Origin: an uncultured Clostridia bacterium
GTDB lineage: Bacteria; Bacillota; Clostridia; Christensenellales; Aristaeellaceae
NCBI GenBank assembly: GCA_937874275.1
Contig: CALNAU010000055.1
Span: forward strand, 1 to 11,770
Length of the DNA: 11,770 nucleotides
Direction: 5' to 3'
Every line of letters starts with the position of its first letter. Position 1 is the stretch's first letter. A program made the position numbers and the translations under genes. The notes under the pieces were generated by a model. It was given only the letters and a program-made list of their open reading frames with translations. It had not been told where the DNA came from and searched no databases. Of this stretch, positions 6,018 to 11,770 are shown one piece after another.

Positions 6018-9000
6018 TTACTCGAATGTTTCGCCGAGGTTGCCGGAGATGTTACCGGGTGCTGCCGCAGGTGCTTCCGGTGCCGGCGCCGGACCGGGGG
6101 CCGGAGGCGCAGGCGGCGCGGGTGGCGGTGTGGGTACCTCGGTCAGCGTGTTGATGATGGTCAGTCTGCCGGCAGCCAAGCCCTGGTAAGTCGGCAGGTA
6201 GTTGGTCAGGGTTGCTGTCTCGCGTACGGTGTAGATGTATGGGGTGCCATTGCCGTCGCGGATGGGCAGTCCGGGATAGGTCGTGGTCCAGCCATTGGCC
6301 GCGCTGATGGTGACGGGCTGTCCCAGGGGCTCACCGTTTTGCAGCAGCTGCGCCTGGATGGACGCCGGTCGCAGTCCGGCCGCGTTGTTATTGTCAGCCC
6401 ACTGTTTGTCGACCGCGATGTCCATTGTCTGCGGGACAAACGTGTTGTTGAAGGTCACACTATCCGGTTTGATGACTGTCGCTTCCAGTCGGTGTCCGCC
6501 GATGTCAGCCACCTGGATGATGAAGGCCAGGGTTCCGGGGTCGTACGTCATGCCGACCTCGCCGTCATCTACTTCACGGATGGTGTAGTAATGCTCACCG
6601 ATGTCATCCTGGTCGAAGGTCAGTGCGCTGAAGGGGATGTTTCCGTCCGCGGTGTTCTGCACCGCCTCAATCAGCTCATCGCCTTCCCTCAGTTCGAAGC
6701 TGAATTCCTGGTCCGCCAAGACGCGGCCTGCCAGTGATTTGGTCGGGTTCAAGTCGGCGTCAATGTCGTAGGTGCCGCTGGCCTGGTAGATGTTGGTGAT
6801 GATCGTCTCCATGTCCTCGCCCACCAGGGTACCCGTTGCGTTCTCATCGTACGTTACAATGAATCCGTCGGGCTGGGTCTCACTCACCCGGTAGGTCAGG
6901 CCGTAGGGAAGGTTGGTGATGGGGTAACGCTCGCCATGTCTGAGGGTGAATGTAACGAAGTCCTCCTCATCCCCATTGAACACCACGCGGAACTCGAATG
7001 GCTCGGTCTCCGTGTACTCGGTGCCCTCGATCAGCTTGGCAATCGTCAGTGTTGACGATAGAATCCTGTTGGTTGCGGTCTTGCCATCGTTTTCGGTTTC
7101 ACCGTACTCGGGGCTGTTGTAGCCGTTGAGTACCGTCTCTTCCACCACTTCGTATTGGACGGCATTCCCCTCGTAGAACAATGGCAGGTGATTAAAGTCA
7201 TGACTCTCGTTTGCCTTGGCAGTTAGCGTCACCTTGCCGTTCGCGCTCATCTGTTGACCGGATGCTGAGGCAGCCCTCAGGTCTGTCCAAGGAATGATCT
7301 GTCCGTTTACCTTGGCATCCAACCGCAGCGTCACCGGGGCGCGCAGGTCGGTCTTGTTGTCATTGTCGACCCACAGTTTGGATACACGGACGGTCCTGGT
7401 GGCCGGCGTGTGCGTGTTCGTCAGGTTGTAGCCATCCGGCTCCGAGGTGTAGCCTTCCACGTCTGCTTCCGCGATTGTGTAGGCAATCTCCACACCGTTG
7501 GCGTACTTGGGCAGGTTATTGAAGGTGTAGTTCCAATCGGGACCTGTCACCGTCCGGCTGTCCACCTCGGTGTTGCCGTTCATCAGCTTCACCGTGATGC
7601 TGTCCGGTCGGATGCCGTCCTGGTCGTCGTTGTCTGCCCAGGTCTTGGTGCCGCTCACACTCGTCATATCCACCAATCGATTCTTGATGGTGGCCGTTGT
7701 CAGATAGCCGGGCGTGATGTCAGTATGGGTGTAGGTGACTTCATCAAACACCACATGTTGATGCAGCGTGCTCGTATCTTCCGTTACGGTATAGTTGTTC
7801 AGGGTCGTCTGATTGTAGTAGTTGACGAGCCCCGTCCAGCTGTAGGTCCAATTGTTGTTCGCGTCCAGGATGACGGGATTGGTGACCCCTGATTTGACAA
7901 GCATTTCCCCATTCATAAACAGGGTAACCGAGATACTGCTACGCTTGTCAATGGGCACATCAGACCAATCTTTGGTGACAGTTACTTTTCTGTCCCTGCC
8001 ATAGCGATAGTTATGAACAGCGGCTTTATCCGTGGCTTCAACCTTTTCATAGCCGGCAGGCACGTAATCATTACCATTGGCATCCACTTCTTTCACGATG
8101 TAGATGTACGCGTTTCCAGACGGATCCGCATTGGGCATCTTCGGCAGCTTCCAATGGAAGGTACCGCCGGGCATGAATTTGATATTCTGCTTTGGCACCA
8201 GCTCCAGCGTGGGGTTAGCCTCAGTGTACCGGTATAGCTGGAACCAGACATCGGGCAGTTGCGGTACAACGCCGTCCGTGTACCAGTATTTGAATGCTTC
8301 CACATCACCAATGTTATGGTATGTGTTGGTCACCGTGAAATTGTAGCCCCCCGACGTGGGCTGTACGATAGAGGTGTATCCGCTGGGCAGCCCCGTCGTC
8401 ACCTCCTGAACAGAGTAGGTATAGGTGTTCTGTCCGTCCCCGATGGGCTGATTTTCCCATGTGTACACGAACTCATCACTGATTCCCGTGTTCGGTGAGA
8501 TGGACGGTGCATCCGTTACCAGTTGAGGTGTGCCTGAACCAATCTGGCGATACAGCTTCAGCGTTACGATCACGTGATTCACCGAATGCCCACCGTCCCA
8601 GATCTTGGTAGCTACCACATCGACGGTGGCTGCCTGCCATTGTGCATAGAGCTCGTTTGTTGTGCCGGCTGTAATCATGACCGATGTACCCGGCTGATAT
8701 GGGGTTCCGTTGCCATTGGCGTTGGTATTCCAACCAATGAAGTTGTAGCCGGGTCTGCTGAAAGTGTTTGCCGGTTTGATGACGTGCGTTGCATTGTTCA
8801 GCAGGTTTTCGGTGATGGGTACATCGCCCGCTTCACCGCTATTGCGATGATAGGTAATGCTGGTTGTCGGCGGTATGATGCCCCATTGCGCAAACAGCAA
8901 GAGGTCTTCCGTAATTGTCGCCTTGTTGTTGGGGTAGAATGCCGTGCCGCTGCCATCGGCCTTGGTATTCCATCCGAGGAATACGCGGTCTGTCAAGGAC

Positions 9001-11069
9001 AGCTGCCCCGCCCCCATCACGACGGCTTGAGCGCCGGATGCATAGCGCACCGAATCAACGGGCGCGGCACCGCTTCCGCCATTAGCGTCATAGGTAATGG
9101 TGTAGGTCTGTTCCTTCCAGGCGGGGTAGAGCACCACGCTGCTGTCCGTCACAGGCCGCGCGAAGTCGTAAGGCATAAAGGTGCTGCCAACATACCAATG
9201 CCATCCCAAGAAGTCAGCGGCGGTTAAGCCGGCAGGCATGTTGTAATGCACCGCTGAGCCGGATACGGGCTGTCCGTGCGGGATGCCGCTCACCGTTCCG
9301 GAGGGGCCGCCGGCATCGGGCGTCAGGTAGTATTTCACCGAGTGCACGGGCGGTATCCACTTGCCGAACAACACCATGTTGTTGGCCGGCATGGTCTTGC
9401 CCGCGAAGGAGAACTTGGTCGCCCCATCCAGACTGGGCGAGACAAACCATCCGCCGAATGTGTAGATTACGCCATTCTGCTCATAGGTTGTGACGCCTTC
9501 CGAGTACCCCGCCAAGGCTCTGCCCGAGATGTCCGCCTGGTACGGAATGGCCTCGCTCACCACGGAGCCCGTATTGTTGTTTGGTGTGAAGGTAATGGTA
9601 TAGGTATTGCGCGTGTAGTAGATGATGGCGGTCCGGTCACGGCCCCACTCCTTCCATTCTCTCATGGGGGTTACGGTAAATCCGGTGATGGCAATGCCAT
9701 CCTCTTTGGTCAGGCTGTAGTTGCCTGACCCGTAGAACATGTACGATGGCTTAATATCTGTGTTCGTACCCTTTTCCACATACCGAACATAGAATTTTGT
9801 GTCTCCATCATATCGGCCATGCACGGTCAGGTCCGCCGCGCCCATAACAGGCGCCTCGGTATAGGAGATGCTGCTGTCTCTGGTGGTGTACCAGCCATGG
9901 TTCGGGTAGTCCTCCACCGCGTCCTCATAGGGTACAACGGTGCTTTGCCCAAACCGGAGCGTGGTGGTGCTCAGCGTTCTCCATCTGCTTGAACCTTGTC
10001 GCAGATACTCCATCGTGAATGTATACGTATTGCGGTTGTAATAGACATTCTTGACCGCCGTGCCGTCGCTCTTTACATAGCTCTTGTTGGCGGCGGCATT
10101 GGTACGGTTGGCATCGAGCGTGAAACCGACGTAAGGCTCTACGCTGTACGTGGTTTCCTCATCCAATGTACCGCTTCTGGTCAGGGTCTGATCGTACGTA
10201 TAGTTATTGTCATCGGTATTTTGCAGCCAGTAGATGACCGAGTAGTTTGCCTGCCCGGGTGTCCATACCGCGTGCAGTGTCAGCGGGCCGGTCACAGAAG
10301 ATGAGAAATTGTATGGCGCGGTGCCTGCCGCGTCCGTCGCCCAGCCGGCAAACGCATATCCCTGTCTGGTTGGCATGGATGGCTCGCTTGCGGCGCTGCC
10401 GTGGGTGATGTACTGCGGCAACACGGTTGTGCCGCCATGGCTGTCGAAGTGCACCTGCCATTTGTCGGTCAGCACCGCATAGAGGGTCAGGTTGGCGTGG
10501 ATCGGTGTGCTGGCAAACGGGAAAGCGCTCCCGCCAACGGTCTGCGACCAGTGCGAGAATGCCTTGCCGGGTGCGCCGACCACCAGCGGCACGCCGCTGT
10601 CATCGGTGGTCGCGCCGGGGGCCATCGCCTTGGTGGCGATGATCGCCGCGTTGTTGGTCTGGTCGTCCGGCGTGCTGTCGTAAGCAAAGGACACGTACAC
10701 CACATCTTCAAACGTAGCGTTCACCGTAACGCTGGATGTAGCAGTCACCGTGATGGGTACGTTGAAGGCCATCGGCGTGGCGGCCCCTTGGGCAAACCAC
10801 CCGACAAAGCGCTGTCCCGCCGGTGCTTCCGGCGTAGCGGGCGCGCTTAAGGCTTGATTGTTTTGAACGATTTGGGTGTCAACCGTGTTTGCTCCGTTCT
10901 TGAAAACATAGGTGGTGGTATGTGTGATTGGGCTGATCCTCGCCATGCTGATGCCGCCGGAATAATCCGTTACGCCCAGGATGTCCGCTAACGCGCCCAA
11001 AGGCAGCATGCCGATGGCCAGGATCAGGGCCATCAGGCAGGCTGTCATTTTTTGAATTGATCTATTCAT
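6018..11069 (-). CDS. Giant secreted repeat protein with InlB/MucBP-type and Cna-B-type domains
   Basis: This 1683-residue protein is a probable extracellular adhesin or fibre. Residues 1-28 are a signal peptide (MNRSIQKM, hydrophobic core, ALA before D29). About ten beta-rich modules follow (about 48-810). Some are clear InlB B-repeats, for example YTITYDANGGSG with FLGWNTKADGSGT and LLLFAQW. Others resemble MucBP modules (YVRYVEKGTNT ending in IIYYTRN). Eight Cna-B or pilin-type domains occupy about 813-1640; each has an early Lys (TKTWADND type), a Glu (YTVRE type) and a terminal Asn (LTNTH or FNNTF type), the set that forms isopeptide bonds in these families. The last about 40 residues are Pro/Ala-rich and end in NISGNLGETFE, with no LPXTG motif, hydrophobic helix or basic tail. 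The start at 11069 is chosen for an AAGGAG site 7 bases upstream; the ATG at 11108 adds 13 charged residues before the signal peptide. The gene is 54 bases after the Ig-domain protein gene and 42 before the peptide-type binding protein gene. The binding target is unknown. Confidence 0.9.
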   Translation of the reverse strand: MNRSIQKMTACLMALILAIGMLPLGALADILGVTDYSGGISMARISPITHTTTYVFKNGANTVDTQIVQNNQALSAPATPEAPAGQRFVGWFAQGAATPMAFNVPITVTATSSVTVNATFEDVVYVSFAYDSTPDDQTNNAAIIATKAMAPGATTDDSGVPLVVGAPGKAFSHWSQTVGGSAFPFASTPIHANLTLYAVLTDKWQVHFDSHGGTTVLPQYITHGSAASEPSMPTRQGYAFAGWATDAAGTAPYNFSSSVTGPLTLHAVWTPGQANYSVIYWLQNTDDNNYTYDQTLTRSGTLDEETTYSVEPYVGFTLDANRTNAAANKSYVKSDGTAVKNVYYNRNTYTFTMEYLRQGSSRWRTLSTTTLRFGQSTVVPYEDAVEDYPNHGWYTTRDSSISYTEAPVMGAADLTVHGRYDGDTKFYVRYVEKGTNTDIKPSYMFYGSGNYSLTKEDGIAITGFTVTPMREWKEWGRDRTAIIYYTRNTYTITFTPNNNTGSVVSEAIPYQADISGRALAGYSEGVTTYEQNGVIYTFGGWFVSPSLDGATKFSFAGKTMPANNMVLFGKWIPPVHSVKYYLTPDAGGPSGTVSGIPHGQPVSGSAVHYNMPAGLTAADFLGWHWYVGSTFMPYDFARPVTDSSVVLYPAWKEQTYTITYDANGGSGAAPVDSVRYASGAQAVVMGAGQLSLTDRVFLGWNTKADGSGTAFYPNNKATITEDLLLFAQWGIIPPTTSITYHRNSGEAGDVPITENLLNNATHVIKPANTFSRPGYNFIGWNTNANGNGTPYQPGTSVMITAGTTNELYAQWQAATVDVVATKIWDGGHSVNHVIVTLKLYRQIGSGTPQLVTDAPSISPNTGISDEFVYTWENQPIGDGQNTYTYSVQEVTTGLPSGYTSIVQPTSGGYNFTVTNTYHNIGDVEAFKYWYTDGVVPQLPDVWFQLYRYTEANPTLELVPKQNIKFMPGGTFHWKLPKMPNADPSGNAYIYIVKEVDANGNDYVPAGYEKVEATDKAAVHNYRYGRDRKVTVTKDWSDVPIDKRSSISVTLFMNGEMLVKSGVTNPVILDANNNWTYSWTGLVNYYNQTTLNNYTVTEDTSTLHQHVVFDEVTYTHTDITPGYLTTATIKNRLVDMTSVSGTKTWADNDDQDGIRPDSITVKLMNGNTEVDSRTVTGPDWNYTFNNLPKYANGVEIAYTIAEADVEGYTSEPDGYNLTNTHTPATRTVRVSKLWVDNDNKTDLRAPVTLRLDAKVNGQIIPWTDLRAASASGQQMSANGKVTLTAKANESHDFNHLPLFYEGNAVQYEVVEETVLNGYNSPEYGETENDGKTATNRILSSTLTIAKLIEGTEYTETEPFEFRVVFNGDEEDFVTFTLRHGERYPITNLPYGLTYRVSETQPDGFIVTYDENATGTLVGEDMETIITNIYQASGTYDIDADLNPTKSLAGRVLADQEFSFELREGDELIEAVQNTADGNIPFSALTFDQDDIGEHYYTIREVDDGEVGMTYDPGTLAFIIQVADIGGHRLEATVIKPDSVTFNNTFVPQTMDIAVDKQWADNNNAAGLRPASIQAQLLQNGEPLGQPVTISAANGWTTTYPGLPIRDGNGTPYIYTVRETATLTNYLPTYQGLAAGRLTIINTLTEVPTPPPAPPAPPAPGPAPAPEAPAAAPGNISGNLGETFE
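6149..8633 (-). other. Array of eight Cna-B / pilin-type domains within the giant protein
   Basis: Approximate domain starts in protein residues are 813, 922, 1027, 1137, 1225, 1340, 1431 and 1549. Six look like ordinary Cna-B domains (VxxxKxW near the start, YxVxE, then TNT or IKN/INT). The sixth (LTIAKLIEG to ITNIY) and seventh (LNPTKSLAGR, FSFEL, VTFNNTF) differ; the seventh matches the FctA/Spy0128 pilin-linker pattern of Gram-positive pili. Cna-B domains act as stiff, protease-resistant stalks, often with internal Lys-Asn bonds catalysed by a Glu. The residues are visible; bond formation is inferred. Confidence 0.8.
8640..10928 (-). other. Array of about ten InlB B-repeat / MucBP-like modules within the giant protein
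   Basis: Modules of about 65-85 residues begin near residues 48, 121, 199, 272, 347, 423, 488, 574, 654 and 732. Modules 3, 9 and 10 carry the clear InlB B-repeat pattern (DxxGG or similar, then GYxFxGW and LxLxAxW). Module 1 is a weaker form (FVGW). Modules 4 and 6 end in YYNRN or YYTRN, as in mucin-binding-type repeats. The others are degenerate. Such arrays are common in secreted proteins of gut Bacillota and usually act as spacers or ligand-binding stalks. Divergence between units means they are not recent duplications. Confidence 0.72.
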
Positions 11070-11075
11070 CGTCTT

Positions 11076-11121
11076 GCTCCTTCTCTTTGTGTCCAAGTCA
11101 ACATTCATTCAAGCAAGGAGC
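11076..11121 (-). promoter_or_regulatory. Ribosome binding site of the giant gene with a complementary upstream arm
   Basis: On the minus strand AAGGAGC (11076-11082) contains the Shine-Dalgarno site, 7 bases before the ATG at 11069. An exact complement, GCTCCTT, lies at 11115-11121, starting 2 bases past the stop codon of the upstream gene. Pairing would hide the ribosome site in a hairpin with a 32-base loop, and a ribosome finishing the upstream gene would melt it. The site is clear; the coupling role is an inference from one 7-bp match. No convincing promoter or terminator is seen in this gap. Confidence 0.5.
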
Positions 11122-11123
11122 CA

Positions 11124-11770
11124 TTACTGCATGGACTGCACAGCGGCAATATCCACCGCGATGCGCCAGGACCAATAATAGTTCTGCTCGTCCAGGATGA
11201 ACGTGTGGCTCAGACCATTGGCGCCGGATACATCCTGATAATTGCTTCCTTCCGTGGCAACCTGCCAGCGCTGCGTGTAGACAAGTCCTTCGTAGCCGCT
11301 TAGCACAGCTGTCAACGTAATCGTGTTGCCAATCTCCAGTTTGTTCATATCTGCCCACTTGGCATAGATGGAGATTTTCCTGCCGGGATATTGCGCATCC
11401 AATATTTCCTGAATGAGGATGCCCTTATCTTCTTCCACAATGGTTGCCTCTGTCTCTGCGATGGGCGGCTGTTGAATGATCATGGCCGCGGCGATGGGCT
11501 CTTCGGCGGGGGCTTCGGGTTCCTCAGCGGGGCCTTCTGGTTCCGCGACAGGGGCTTCCGACTCCTCAGCGGGGGCTTCAGGCTCCTCGGCGGGGGTTTC
11601 CGGTTCCGCGGCAGGGGCTTCAGGCTCCGCGGCGGGGGCTTCGGGCTCCTCGGCAGGGGCTTCAGGCTCCTCGGCAGGGGTTTCAGGCTCCTCAGCAGGG
11701 GCTTCCGGCTCCTCGGCGGGGGCTTCAGACTCCTCGACGGGGGCTTCGGGCTCCTCGGCGGGGGCTTCGG
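11124..11770 (-). CDS. Partial surface protein: acidic Pro/Glu heptad stalk and C-terminal Ig-like domain
   Basis: The reading frame stays open to the right edge, so the true start, and probably a signal peptide and further domains, lie outside. The visible 214 residues fall into two parts. The first about 92 are 13 tandem heptapeptides with consensus EAPAEEP, strongly negative and proline-spaced, expected to be an extended, non-globular stalk. After a short linker (IAAAMIIQQPP), the last about 90 residues look like a bacterial Ig-like domain: KISIYAKWADMNKLEIGNT, then ITLTAVLSGYEG, WQVATEGSNYQDVSGANG and YYWSWRIAVDI, with its conserved Trp and Tyr positions. It ends at SMQ with no anchor. 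The internal ATG at 11483 is in frame but has no good ribosome site and interrupts nothing, so it is not the start. It is the first visible gene of the operon that includes the giant protein, and probably encodes another part of the same surface structure. The exact family is uncertain. Confidence 0.82.
   Translation of the reverse strand, partial: EAPAEEPEAPVEESEAPAEEPEAPAEEPETPAEEPEAPAEEPEAPAAEPEAPAAEPETPAEEPEAPAEESEAPVAEPEGPAEEPEAPAEEPIAAAMIIQQPPIAETEATIVEEDKGILIQEILDAQYPGRKISIYAKWADMNKLEIGNTITLTAVLSGYEGLVYTQRWQVATEGSNYQDVSGANGLSHTFILDEQNYYWSWRIAVDIAAVQSMQ
11496..11768 (-). repeat. Tandem 21-bp repeat, 13 units, encoding EAPAEEP heptapeptides
   Basis: Thirteen contiguous in-frame 21-bp units run from 11496 to the window edge and may continue beyond it. 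Variation is confined to a few positions: Ala to Thr, Gly or Val, Glu to Ala, and Pro to Ser. Third-base changes (GCC/GCT, GAG/GAA) show the units are not all recent copies. Because every unit is a multiple of three, slippage or recombination would change stalk length without breaking the frame. Confidence 0.95.

Noticed and set aside
6018..6060. LPXTG-like sortase signal at the end of the giant protein
   Set aside because: The C-terminal residues contain no LPXTG or close variant and no following hydrophobic segment. GETFE is not an accepted variant.
5757..6737. 326-residue open frame on the plus strand spanning the junction of the giant and binding protein genes
   Set aside because: It is antisense to both real genes and contains low-complexity Arg/Gly runs that mirror the Pro/Ala tail of the giant protein.
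11124..11483. A separate 119-residue protein starting at the ATG at 11483
   Set aside because: The same frame continues uninterrupted through 13 in-frame repeats to the window edge, and no ribosome site precedes this ATG, so it is an internal Met of a larger gene.
11496..11770. CRISPR array
   Set aside because: The 21-bp units are contiguous, with no spacers, and encode an in-frame peptide repeat.
1..11770. tRNA, rRNA, insertion sequence or phage genes
   Set aside because: No cloverleaf, rRNA-like stretch, transposase motif or terminal inverted repeats with target duplication were seen on reading both strands.

Overview
This window is most likely chromosomal DNA from a GC-rich member of the Bacillota, probably a Clostridia-like gut or rumen anaerobe. 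That is an inference from strong AGGAGG-type ribosome binding sites, sigma-A-like promoters (TTGCCA-17-TATACT), secreted ABC solute-binding proteins, and very large secreted proteins built of InlB-type and Cna-B-type repeats. I cannot name a genus. All five supported genes are on the minus strand, so they are transcribed from the right edge to the left edge. The many long open frames on the plus strand are shadows of GC-rich coding sequence.

Right part (6018-11770): a surface-protein locus. The upstream gene (11124-11770) is cut by the window edge. Its visible part is an acidic stalk of 13 heptapeptides (consensus EAPAEEP, a 21-bp DNA repeat) followed by an Ig-like domain. After 54 bp comes a 1683-residue secreted protein (6018-11069). 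It has a signal peptide, about ten InlB-type/MucBP-like modules, eight Cna-B/pilin-type domains that each keep a Lys...Glu...Asn isopeptide set, and a Pro/Ala tail that ends with no sortase signal or membrane anchor. Only 42 bp further on is a peptide-type ABC substrate-binding protein (4173-5975). A clear rho-independent terminator follows (4119-4150). These three genes look like one transcription unit: a large extracellular fibre plus an orphan binding protein.

Left part (1-4118): a sensor/uptake locus. A promoter whose -35 lies in the tail of the preceding terminator drives a MalT-like LuxR-family STAND regulator (1547-4021). A second good promoter then drives a family 1 (sugar-type) solute-binding protein (207-1442), closed by a strong terminator (159-186). 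Beyond that, at 110-147, lies a perfect 10-bp inverted repeat of unknown role. No permease or ATPase gene is visible for either binding protein.

The most interesting points are the absence of a recognisable wall anchor on the giant isopeptide-type protein, its linkage to a binding protein, the fact that neither binding protein has a lipobox cysteine, the acidic heptad stalk, and several possible small regulatory structures.
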